Shown here: piece by piece, positions 18,936 through 29,005 of the stretch
Position numbering within the stretch: the stretch's first letter is position 1
How the letters are laid out: each line of letters opens with the position of its first letter
DNA from: Gari tellinella
Lineage: Eukaryota; Mollusca; Bivalvia; Cardiida; Psammobiidae
Assembly: GCA_922989275.2 (NCBI GenBank)
Contig: OV277861.1
Coordinates: forward strand, 51,809,623 to 51,873,622
Direction of reading: 5' to 3'
DNA length: 64,000 bases
The notes under the pieces: generated by a model
The model's input: the letters and a program-made list of their open reading frames with translations, nothing else
Databases searched by the model: none
Told to the model about the DNA's origin: nothing
Program-made: the position numbers and the translations under genes

Positions 18936-20991
18936 TCATAGGCAAATGCCCGTCGTCTTGTTACACATTTGTCCAACAGCACAGCATGCGTACGACGTGT
19001 GCGTGTAGGTTGTGTACACACAGCAGTCCCGGTTCGAAGGACATGGGTGACTCTCACAGGTTAATGGCTCGGGTGGTGGATAGAACGGGTCATAATTACA
19101 GAACTCTCCTTTACAAACTGTACCTGGAGAAATTGCCGAAATGAATAGATCTAAAGCTGATGTTTGTTGCATGGGAGCGCCGTAGGTAAACGGACCCCTC
19201 CAATGTGGGGAAAAGACGGGACCGGATTTATTGTAATACGGAGGTCCGTCTTGGTAGCTGATATTACACTTCGTTATAGGATCCAGATCGCATATGTTGT
19301 ACTTTACATTTGATTCGACTTGGATGTTGAGCCAGTCCCGTATAACCTTTCTACGAAGTGGATCGACCAAGACGTCCAACAGATATCTAACATTACGGAC
19401 AAAAATACCTTTAAACATTAAGGCATCGTCGTCACATGTCGGCTCACAATATTCAACAAGTACCCCGTTCTTGTCGCAATGCGTTTGAATCATTCCAATA
19501 ACCATTGTATATGCCAGATTGACGAGACTAGAATCTTTGGTTACTTTGTACATTTCAGCCAGTGCACCAATCATCACTCCGCTATTATAAGTTGGTCCAT
19601 ATAAAGAATTAGGCGTACAATTAGCGTATGCCCCGTCAGCCATCAAATATGTCTGCCTGTCTATCAAATTATTTTGCATTATGTACTTATAAATAAGTTC
19701 CATTTTAATTTTGTATGTTTTGTTATTTGTGAGATGATAAAGTCTTGCGGCAAGATGAAGCATCTGAACATTTGTAATCGTTTCTTTAGAAGCGAACCTA
19801 TCATCAAACCAGAAGCCACCGGAACAGTTTTTACTTGTGTCCCATCCTGTTCTCCAACACCAGTTGAATATATCCTCGGCGTCCTGCAGAAAGTCATCGC
19901 CTCCTATCACCTCGTTTATCCTGGCGTAAGCTAGACCAAACCAACCCATGTCATCGAAGGATGGATACGGACCATAGGCTTCCAGAAGGCTATACAGGGG
20001 TCTCTCACCGCCTTTGATGACGCTCATGTAGCGAGTATTGGTGTTGTTAGTGTAGGCGACAAAGTTCACCATAGTTTCTAGCACAGCGCCGTTCTGCCAG
20101 AAGCCGGTGTAACCATTCCAAATCTGATGAAAAGAAGGAACACGCAAGGTATATGCTAATAGGCTTGTTACACATGTTTTACTGCAGCAAATATTACACA
20201 TGTTAACCTTTATCCTGCGATAATATCGTCTGCTTCGAAATTGTCCACTGCAAAATTTGTTAAATTCAGATTTATACTTTTTTAAGTAAAGAAACCTAAA
20301 GACGATTGTCAAACAGTTTGGATCCAGTTCAAACGCCGCGTACCGTATACGGTATTACCAGAAGAACTGGAGGAGTTGGTACTGTACAACTTTATTAACT
20401 AATCCAATGACAGAAACATTTCATTTGAAGGCATTCCTGTGCCAACTAAAATCCTTCATTTACAAGCCGCACAGCACGAACATTTGCAAATAGTTTGAAC
20501 CCCGTTAGGATCCACACTAGTTCTTACGTGAACAACACATGGACTCAAGTTCTAAAAATAAAAGCAGCTCGGTGCTATACTACCATTTTATGTGTCTCGG
20601 TGTCGTAAAACCCAAACAATTCAACCAATTAATCAATCAATCAATCAATCAATAAAAGCAGATGAAGTGGGCATGGAATTCCAATTTTATGAATCAACCC
20701 AGATTACAAATTTAGCCAGTCGAAATGGTGACAGTGACTGTGTAGTACGGTGTATGCCGTCGTGATGGAAGTATGATCCTTACTCACCTCGTAACTATAC
20801 AAACCGGCAATGGGGGACGGAAACCAGTTTGATTGGTGGGCAAATTGGGTTGTGCACGCCCAGTACGCCGCTTCGTCGTTTCCGTACATTTCAAGACTGC
20901 ATGATGTATCATATCTACTTTGGAAAACGTCAATGTTGGCTAACCAAAGAAACTCAGATAAGCAAAACACGAAAGTTACCTTCCAAAACAT
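18936..20991 (-). CDS. Secreted GH76-family glycosidase, gene 1 (two exons)
   Basis: Exon 1 is 20788-20991 and exon 2 is 18936-20123. The 664-bp intron begins at TACGAG|GTGAGT and ends at CATCAG|ATTTGG, phase 0, giving 463 residues. Residues 1-20 form a hydrophobic signal peptide. SPIAGLYSYE-IWNGYTGFWQNG spans the junction. Glycoside hydrolase family 76 hallmarks follow in order: YPSFDDMGWFGLAYARI (the paired aspartates that are catalytic in bacterial alpha-1,6-mannanases, here residues 125-126), GGFWFD, TYNSGVMIGALAEMY and DDDALMFKGIFVRNVRYL. A Pro-rich linker leads to a C-terminal module with CC and CC pairs. Family knowledge: endo-alpha-1,6-mannan hydrolysis or transfer, so an extracellular role on yeast or bacterial mannan is inferred. 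The 3' part differs from genes 2 and 3 (for example RTGWD, DDRFASKET). The intron carries an S-type MITE relic. No frame break is seen. Confidence 0.88.
20203..20345. mobile_element. Family S relic inside the gene 1 intron
   Basis: TTAACCTTTATCCTGCGATA, ATCGTCTGCTTCGAAATTG, TAAAGAAACCTAAAGACGAT, CAAACAGTTTGGATCCAG: same subfamily as 12181-12383. The second arm is lost. It is repeated identically in the gene 2 intron at 30267-30409. Confidence 0.6.
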
Positions 20992-21029
20992 GATTGCACT
21001 CTTCGTATTTTCTCTATTATATCCACGTT

Positions 21030-21035
21030 CTTATA
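21030..21035 (-). promoter_or_regulatory. Candidate TATA element of GH76 gene 1
   Basis: On the minus strand TATAAG lies 39 bp upstream of the ATG, inside GAATATAAGAACGTGG. The same block (CGAATATAAGCACGTG) is kept upstream of diverged gene 3, where the flanks vary. It would give a very short 5' UTR. This is inference from conservation. Confidence 0.4.
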
Positions 21036-21880
21036 TTCATAGCGTTGTGGTGTCTTCAAATCTGCCCTTCTTTTTGTTAGGTAAAACAATCGCAATGTAC
21101 ACTGTTTGCAACTCTTTATATATCTTCATGTGCGATTTTCTTTCCCTCATTAAATGTTTATTTTCGCTTGTGAAGTTCAACAGTCAAACATGTATTCAGC
21201 AACCATTCATGTGGTGACGCAATGGCAGTATGTTAGACAGATGGTAGTCTTAGTGAAAACAAGAGGTAATGCTGAGACCTTATTCAAAATGGGTTTTTAT
21301 TACTTTTGTTATGCATCTAGCTACCACCTGTTTTCAGACAAATTTGTCCATGATAGTTTTACTAATGTTAGAAATATTGTACACAATACTTATCATATGA
21401 CATCAAAAGCTGATAACAGTTAAATATACATGCAGCGCGATTCACCTCGCATTTTTCTGGACCTTAACACATTCGCCACTGAAACTTCAAATTGACAGTT
21501 CGACTTTTCAATTAAGTCTAGTCCATATTTCACTTTTAAAAATTGGTCTTTACAATATATTTCAGAATTATGAAAAGTGCAAACCTTGACTAGAGAGCTC
21601 CTATGGATCCTTCTAGTCAGGATCTGCTTTGTTCGCATAGGACAAATATACTCTTCACAGGTACAAATGTACACTGTTCGAGAAAGTAGCTTATATCCGT
21701 CGCTAGGATCTAATGGGTTTACACATAAAATCCTTGACTCTAATGCAGCATAACCTTGCCATGTTTCCAAAAGCCTAACAAAAAACGCTTGATATAGCGC
21801 GAGCGATCCGCTTATGTCATCGCAAACAGCGGTTCTGGTTTGGTGTTAGAAGTGGGCAGCAACATAGCAAAATAACTCCT
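21036..21880. other. Upstream flank of gene 1, non-coding
   Basis: No exon is supported. It is collinear with 31100-31944 (near identical) and, with divergence, with 41261-41960 upstream of gene 3 (shared GACCTTAACACATTC, GCTGAAACTTCAA-type words and CTTTGTTCGCATAGGACAAA). It is therefore old flanking sequence of the GH76 gene. Confidence 0.6.
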
Positions 21881-21881
21881 A

Positions 21882-21917
<36 letters not shown>

Positions 21918-22044
21918 ATTAAAAAATAAGAAAGATGATGCCTTTGTTTAAAAAATATTTAATAAAATAATCTTTCTTATTTTTTAATTCGATATATATC
22001 TTAACTTGTACCGGACCGACTTTTGTCGGACCTTTGCATTTCCG

Positions 22045-22130
<86 letters not shown>
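21881..22130. repeat. TA microsatellites around an inverted repeat
   Basis: A TA run at about 21882-21914 and a longer one at 22046-22130 flank an inverted repeat. Its arms at 21911-21936 and 21970-21995 are perfect 26-bp complements (ATATCGAATTAAAAAATAAG...). The tract lengths differ from the duplicated copy at 31944-32218. Confidence 0.9.
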
Positions 22131-22132
<2 letters not shown>

Positions 22133-22559
22133 CACTGATCCAAATGTGTACAAGCACTCTTGTTACCTGGATGATGAAGTCAATGTTCTGGTCCAATAAG
22201 AATTAGCGTTGCTCCATTTACAGCCAAAGGTTAGTTTAAATAACTGGTATTTGGTTCTGAAATTGAAATGTTTGGATACTTTCAGTGTTATTTTCAGTTA
22301 GAAAACTATTGTTTCTCCATATTCCTTCAAGGTAGCTCCCGGTTGCATTTAAATTAATTATCTTTATAATCGTTTTTGCTAATGGTTCTGGTTATACGAA
22401 ATCAGTCAGAGGAAATATAAAGCTAGTCAGGGTAAAATTGTTGACAGTGATTTACATGAAATATTGGATTTTGAAACCAATAACTAGTTAGAAAAACACT
22501 TTAATCACGTGTTAAAAGATTAGAACACATCAAAAATGAATAAAACTAACACTGTTAGT

Positions 22560-24930
22560 AGTATGGTATGATCCCTTTTTTGTAATGAATTTTAGTTCAT
22601 CATATTTCATATTATACAGCTTCAAATTACACAAAATACATTAGGGACCTGAGATGAAATACTAGTAAGCTTTTAGCAGTTTCTGTGATAAGGTTTCCTT
22701 TTGTTGTAGATCTCTATTGCATCATTTGTATTTTCTAGTTTTAATTTATTTCCCAATTAGTACACAGGACTTTAGTTGATTGTGAAAGAATATTATTATT
22801 TTCGGGTAGGTTGTACAATTCTTTAAAGATGTAAAACCTATAAAAAATATGTTGTAAGACAATCGTATGTTTCACTGATAAGTTTAATTCCCTGTTCGAA
22901 TCATCGTTTTCTAAATATTGTTTTGTTTTGAAATAATAGATTTGTATTGCTCCATAGAATTATATTGCTTATGTTTGTAGTATATGCGTCATCATGTAGC
23001 AATGCAAAAATTATTTCATTTAAGAAAGTGATTTGTCAGAACATTGCTAATATGATAGTTTCATTTAATTAACTTTCGAAAATACTTTTTCCGCCATATT
23101 CGTTTAAAAGTTAACATACAGTTTGTTATTTCGTCGTCCGTTAATTTGATCGCCTATAATCATATTTACCCAACTACATTTTTATGCGTTGGTAAACGTG
23201 TTTAGGTCTATCATTTTAAGTCCTCCATTCATAAGTTCTTGCTTAATTGTTTGCAGGCTTATTATGTCAGGTTTTGAATCCCAACTGAAATTATACATTG
23301 TTTTTGTTAGTTTCTGTATTTTTTTTTTTTTATAAGAGGGTGGATTGAAGGGTACTGAGGGGTGTATTGTTTTGGGAGTGCAAACGTTTTAATTACTGTG
23401 ATGTTTCCAAAGAGTGTTAGCTTTCGGTGTTTTCAACGATTTAATATTACATCTCGTCTTTTCAAAATGTTCTGTTACTAGAACTAGATTTGATTTGTTT
23501 ATGTACAATATTATGCAGAGTGCTTTTGATTTTTCCAAGTAAATGTTCTGTGTTTAGAGAATTCGATATTTATATTTTTGGTTGAATCTATTTGTAACGA
23601 GTAACATTTTGTAGAATTTAACCTCAGACCAGATATATAGCTGAAATTATCTACGGTGTATATAACATTTTCAAAAGACATTTTTGATCCATCAGTAACA
23701 AATGTTGCATCGTCTGCAAACATGGTTCGTGACCTCTTGCTATTCGGCCTTTAATACTTTTATTGCCTCCTATTCCATTCGATAAAAGTTCGATGTATAT
23801 AATAAATTGATAGGGCAGAGGGGTATCCTTTTCGTACCCCTCTTTCTTTTCTGAAAGAATGTGACGTGTCCGTTTTTTAGAAATGCATCAGAAAAAAAAC
23901 CATCTCGACTAATTTGATGAGCTCATTCCCAAAACTGAAATATCTTAGGCATTCCAACATAAAATTATGGTCAAGACAATCAAATGCTTTCTCAAAGTCT
24001 ACAAAGAACATGATACCAGGGATCTCTAGCCCATTTGTATTATCTTATATAGCGTAAATTATTCTAAAATTCCATTGCATGAATATCTTCTTTTGATGAA
24101 ACCTATTTGAGAATTATCAACTATGTTTTCCAGCACTTTTTTAAAATTCTGTTGGCTTTGGATTTTGTTGCAATTTTGCAGTCGATGTTTAAAAGACAGA
24201 TATGTCTCTAGTTTTCTAAAATGCACGAATCTCTATCTGATTTATGGAATGGGAGGCATGTAGAAAGACCTTGTTTTTGAATTTCTGTTAGATTTTTTTA
24301 TATCTTGGTCGATAAATTTGTTTATATTTACTTTGAAAAAGTATATTGAAGACGTTTCTATTTCTTTTTATTTGTATAATGAGGAGTTAAATTTTTCCCA
24401 TTTACCGTCCAGTGTGTTATAATCTTTAACTCTGCTCTTTTCCCCCTAATTTGGAAACTATTTTGAGATTTTCCATTCAATTCTAAATCGATGGCTTTTG
24501 TTCGAAATTAAACTATAAGTATTACATTTCTTTTTTTAAGTTTGTTTCCATGCTCTGTTTCTTTTTCCATTTTTGCTCTTGCATTCTCAATAGTTAAGTG
24601 TCTGATTGTGGCTATTATAAGTTCCCAAAGTTCTTTGTTTTATGTCTTCAATATCGTGATTGCGTCCTTTGATTTGGTTTTTATATTTATGTTGTTGTTT
24701 AGTTTAAAGATACCTGGCCCCCTGTAGATTTTGGTCAGATCTATCGATATATTTATTAGCGAATGATCTGTGTTATATTCGTGTTTTATATCGGCAATAT
24801 CAACGCAAGTTAAGAAACTGTCTGATATTACAAGAAACGACAGAAGATTGTTAGTGCCATGTATATTGTTTGTTGTTTGTGTGGGTGTATATTACGCCAT
24901 ATATCCCTGAGATAGTGTTATGTTTGATTT
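22560..24930 (-). pseudogene. 5'-truncated L1/Tx1-type LINE ORF2 relic
   Basis: Read on the minus strand with several frameshifts and stops. From about 24.93 kb: end of the endonuclease (WRNIHPHKQQ, YNTDHSLINISIDLTKIY, RGPGIFKLNNN). RT domain: LLNIDCKIATKSKANRI, then FFVDFEKAFDCLDHNFM near 24000, RGVRKGYP-like near 23840, FADDATFVTDGS at 23723-23690. Further downstream NWDSKPD and GGLKMIDLNTF, a block typical of L1/Tx1 (Nimb-like) elements. The 5' part including the start of the endonuclease is absent, and no intact frame remains. The exact 3' end is uncertain. Confidence 0.8.
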
Positions 24931-25015
24931 TATTTTTGTTTCAGGTAAGTACGAAACCGGCGATATTGCATACTAAAAGGTGTACAAAGCATAACACGTT
25001 TGTGGCATTTTACAT

Positions 25016-25474
25016 TTAACTCTCTTATTGCTTTACCCCGTCTACCATTAATATTTGCAAACAGTTTGGATTCTGATAAGACACCGCGTTACGCGAAGTC
25101 TGATCAAGATCCAATCTTGACTCTCGTTTCAATATGTCTTAAAGCGTTGAAACTAAACATTTAATTTGATAAAGAAAAGCAGACGAGAATTGATTAACCC
25201 TTTACCTGATAGCCTATTTCTAGTATTGAAAATAGGTGACTACTTAAAGCAGGTTGAAAGTAAAGCAGAATGCGCCCTAAGGCGCATTCTGCTTTACTTT
25301 CAGCCTGCTCTAAGCTTCCATGTATTAGAATATTGAAAATTTTCCCTATACTATATACTCATGACTGATTAAATTGGAACTATTTTCTTCAGCGGAGGAA
25401 TAAATCAAATACGCTAAAAGTCGCTTCTATGGGGTAAAGGGTTAAATTGGTGACGTCGTGGCAGTGAAAGGGTG
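25016..25474. mobile_element. Family S MITE split by an E element
   Basis: TTAACTCTCTTATTGC start; palindrome TTTGGATTCTGATAAGACAC/GAAGTCTGATCAAGATCCAA; GCAGACGAGAATTGA; then the E element at 25194-25445; then ATTGGTGACGTCGTGGCAGT and GAAAGGGTGAAG end. Removing E and one TTAA restores a continuous S element. Confidence 0.75.
25194..25445. mobile_element. Family E MITE, complete, TTAA target
   Basis: TTAA on both sides. Ends TTAACCCTTTACCTGATAG and CTATGGGGTAAAGGGTTAA. Central palindrome AAAGTAAAGCAGAATGCGCC...GGCGCATTCTGCTTTACTTT. It is inserted into an S element. TTAA plus the CCCTT end suggests piggyBac-type mobilisation. Confidence 0.9.
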
Positions 25475-25581
25475 AAGCTTAAAACTCTTCACACAACATA
25501 ATTATCTAGTTTGAAAATAAAAGACAATATATTTGAGGTGTGTTTATTCATGAGTATTCACTTAAAATGACATAGCAATTA

Positions 25582-25733
25582 CAGCAAAACTTCTCTGTTA
25601 TGTGATAGTGAAAGTAAAACAGAAAGTTCATTGAAGTGATTTGTTTGGCTTTCACATTGCTTTTAAGTTGTCACCTGTTTTTTAACCATTCAGTTAAACT
25701 TCGTTTAAGTGGTGGTAATGGAGAGGTTAACTG
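25582..25733. mobile_element. Family T MITE, degraded
   Basis: CAGCAAAACTTCTCTGTTA left, GGTAATGGAGAGGTTAACTG right, and internal GTGAAAGTAAAACAGAAAG/GGCTTTCACATTGCTTTTAA arms. Confidence 0.7.
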
Positions 25734-25779
25734 TATTATGTTTCATTCGCAGATGCTCGAAGTTTTGTGCCGTTTCTGG

Positions 25780-25987
25780 GGCCCTTTCCAAAAATCTTTG
25801 AACGGCAAAAACGATCATAAGTCTAAACTTTAAAATACATTTAATTTCTGCCTTCTGTATCTAACTCTGTCATGTGACACCTCTGTGGAATCGTCTTGAA
25901 TAAGATGCAGAAATAAATAATTATTGAGACTTTTATAATCTTACTTACGATAACATTTGTCGTACGAAGTTTTTTGAAACGGCGCCC
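25780..25987. mobile_element. Family F foldback MITE, degraded
   Basis: GGGCCCTTTCCAAAAATCTT left and GAAGTTTTTTGAAACGGCGCC right, with internal TGACACCTCTGTGGAATCG and CTTACTTACGATAACATTTG. Confidence 0.65.
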
Positions 25988-26200
25988 TGGATTTCGGCAC
26001 AACACGTGTTTGTCACGTGCGGGCTATGCTCACAACACTCCCTACCCGTACTTCCATCATCGACTTTCCATACATAGTACAATTTCTCTTGAACAACTAA
26101 TGAGTAAGTATTTGGATTGTTAACTTATTCAACCCTAGCGTCAAGTTAACTCACCCTTTACAATCTGTACACACGTGTAGAGTAAACATGACCCATACAA

Positions 26201-27680
26201 ACGGTGTAAATCAAAATCAGAGGGTTCCAACAGGAGCCCATTGATTAGAGTCTACATTGTTTCTAATTTTGCAAAGTTTTTGTAAAAACAAAAACAACCC
26301 AAAATATTTAAAATTAGGCATGACTAAATTGAAACTTGAATTGTTCATAAAAAACGAGAGGTGAATGATATAAAGACTTGGACTACTGGATGTCAGACCA
26401 AAGTAACACTTAATGTTCCCAAAGGGACACTGTGCATTACTTTCGTCACGCATGGAATTGAAACATGTCTTTAAGTCCGACCATGATATTTTCAAAAGGG
26501 TCTCCTAACCTATTTATGCATAGCGTCAAAGAAACAGAGAGTACATTGGCAAACAGTGCATATCCTGATAAGACGCTGCGTTACGCAAGGTATACACTGT
26601 TTGCTATTTCATATGAAATATTCTGCTGGATAGAAACATACTGTAATTTCCATATATCAACCTAGTTTATCTACATGTATAACGAAGTTTTCTAGCAAGT
26701 CCACAGGGAGAGTCCATTGCAATATCTAAGAATACATGTAAATAGGTTAAGAAGAAATGCTTTAACAATAGAAGGACATTGTTAGTATGAGATATTACAT
26801 GTATAGCAATCTTGCCAAATTAAAACTTATTTTATACAATTCCTGTGGCGTTTTTTCCTGCTACATGTTCATTAAATTGTCGTCTTACCATAATTGCCGT
26901 CTGCGATACCAAAAGCCGTGTTACTGTCGTCTTATGCATGAATATTGTCTGCTGAAATCTGATTGTCCTCATCTGCAAAATCATTGCCGTCTACTAGTTC
27001 TACGTTTAACTATGAGTATTAACATAAGTCTGTCTCGGTAACTAGAGTCTGCTTCATTCTTTACATGCTGGGTAACTTGTCTGCTATTGTTCTAATAATA
27101 GAATTATCAGAGTATTAATCCTGATGAAACGCTGCGATACTCATCAGGGTTCAAACTGATTACATATAAAAATCACGATTCCACCGCTAGAGTGCAAAAA
27201 TTACCCTGTTTTAACTTTGAAAAAAAATTGGGTATGTCCTATTCAAGTGAACTCAACTTATTGTGACCAGTTTTCATGGCAGAAATCTTTGAACCAAAGT
27301 ATATGGTAATCCTTTCACCACGATTGGCAACTAAAGTCGACCCTTTCCAAATAGTTTAAATCCAGATCAGGCGCCGCGTCACGCAGCGCCTGATCTGGAT
27401 CAAAAGAGTTTTGCATTCGTTTCAACATCGAAGTTCAATTAGCATAAACTCGCAAGCGACAAATTTTAATAGACGGCTTTTTGTTTTCAAAAGTTTCAAA
27501 TCAGACTCGTAGATTTGGCAGTGAAGTGGATTTTTTTATCGTTTTGGAACCGACTGTACTATTTAAACATTTTACATGGAAACGTGCTACATAAAACAGT
27601 GTAACAGAAAACGAAAACAAAATTTGACAAAATGAAGAATGAATTATTCAAGAGTTAACGGTGCATAATATAGGAATAAA
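26201..27680. repeat. Old segmental duplicate of 16165-18600
   Basis: Downstream flank of gene 2, matched in order to the downstream flank of gene 1 but without that flank's A, T and B insertions. It includes a weak palindrome (GATAAGACGCTGCGTTACGC) near 26568 and the S-like element at 27308-27500. Confidence 0.75.
27308..27500. mobile_element. Family S-like element
   Basis: CCTTTCACCACGATTGG start. Palindrome AAATCCAGATCAGGCGCCGC/GCAGCGCCTGATCTGGATCA. Here GGCGCC replaces GACGCC, and the opposite arm changes to match. GCAAGCGACAAATTTTAATA follows. Confidence 0.65.
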
Positions 27681-27835
27681 CAACATATTTTTGCGGTTCA
27701 TGACGGTATGAATACATTGGCTTCGCAGGGGGTAAGTTGCGTAAACGCCCGAAGGGCGTTTACGATAAACTTACCCTGCGAAGCTGATGTATTCATACCG
27801 CGTGAACGGCAAAAAGATGTTGTTTATTCCTTATA
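27670..27835. repeat. Long foldback (about 75-bp arms)
   Basis: ATAGGAATAAACAACAT...GGTATGAATACATTGGCTTC GCAGGG pairs with CCCTGCGAAGCTGATGTATT CATACC...ATGTTGTTTATTCC. The inner stem GTAAACGCCC/GGGCGTTTAC surrounds GAA. It is absent from the flank of gene 1 and duplicated at 37757-37922. Unclassified foldback element. Confidence 0.8.
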
Positions 27836-28327
27836 TTTATATTTTTATTTTCTGTCGTGTCCATTTAATGTGTAATTTGACCAGATTTGTTTTCATGTAT
27901 ACAAATATATCATATACCGGCCAAATAGGTTTGACAGATGTAATCCTGGATGTAACAGCCATTCGATCTCTATAATATGCGGTATATAAAGTAGTCCAAA
28001 ATACGTGTTTCGGAGTTGATTACAAAGTCAAGATTTTACCCGGTAAACTGTCGCTGTGTGCTTAACGAACACTTATAAGACATTAAAAATAAACAATGCA
28101 ACTTAAATATCTATTATTAAAACATATTTTAAAAAATCGGTCGCGCATTTTTATTTCAGCCTAATTATACTTCATAGCAACCATTAGCTGGTCGCTAGGT
28201 CGGTATCTCTCCGCGGCGGAGACTCCGCCCTCTTTCTAACTGGCTGAAACCAGTTTCGATTTGTAGGTTCATCGAGAATTGACCTGCATATTTTTAATAC
28301 GATTACATAGAGACTTTACAGGGTGAA

Positions 28328-28469
28328 TGTAAATATTTAAGAAATAAACTGATTTTTTTGGCGTTTAAGCGAAATGAACGACAGCGATTCATGGTAAATT
28401 TGCCGATAATTTTCTGTCGTTCATTTCGCTTGAACGCCGAAAACAATCAGTTCATTTCTAATATTTACA
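28328..28469. repeat. Foldback with 57-bp arms and 28-bp loop
   Basis: TGTAAATATTTAAGAAATAA...GGCGTTTAAGCGAAATGAAC GACAG pairs with CTGTCGTTCATTTCGCTTGA ACGCC...TTCATTTCTAATATTTACA. A few mismatches. No target duplication was recognised. Duplicated at 38415-38556. Confidence 0.8.
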
Positions 28470-28653
28470 ATATATTTGCTGTAATTTCTAACACTAAATA
28501 AACATTTTATTAATACGCATGTATGTTTAATCCATATTAGAGGTAGATAACACGAATAATGTGTTCCCTATAAGGAACAGCCATGACCGATTTACTAAAG
28601 CTGTGTACATTCGAAAGCAGAAAAAATAAGCTCCATTGTCAACAACTTGTCAG

Positions 28654-28700
28654 TTTGGCGCGAAAAATGCCGATTTTTCACGTCATTGGAAGTGACGTCA
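28654..28700. promoter_or_regulatory. E2F-like and CRE-like motifs
   Basis: TTTGGCGCGAAA (28654-28665) fits the E2F consensus and TGACGTCA (28693-28700) is a perfect CRE palindrome, with a second ACGTCA-type half between them. They lie about 310 bp beyond the 3' end of gene 2, and no gene start is visible nearby. They may belong to a transposon promoter or be chance. Confidence 0.3.
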
Positions 28701-29005
28701 TTTTTAAGTAGGATAAATATATCGATTTTTTTTGTCATAAAGAAATGCAGATCTATAGCCGCTGTTTATACGGTAGATTCTTATGTCAATTTTCTTGCAA
28801 TTTATCTCATTAATAAAGAAAAATATTAGTCGGGAATCATGGTTTCCACTACGGTAGTAGGAAGGCATAGATCGGTTAAGAACAAATTTTGAAAAAATCA
28901 GCCAAATGTTTGCTTTCCCAAGTTCCAAAGATTAATTTGCGAATGAAAACTGCATATGCCCCGCCTCCTCTTCGAAACTTTTCCACAAGTCCTTAAAATA
29001 GGTTT

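Noticed and set aside
18936..20312. GH76 exon 2 read upstream as one long frame starting MTIVFRFLYLKK
   Set aside because: The upstream 63 codons are intronic: a CAG acceptor precedes IWNG, the stretch contains an S-type MITE, and gene 3 and gene 4 have unrelated sequence there.
22560..24930. Active LINE
   Set aside because: Multiple frameshifts and stops, missing 5' part, and the second copy is a product of segmental duplication.
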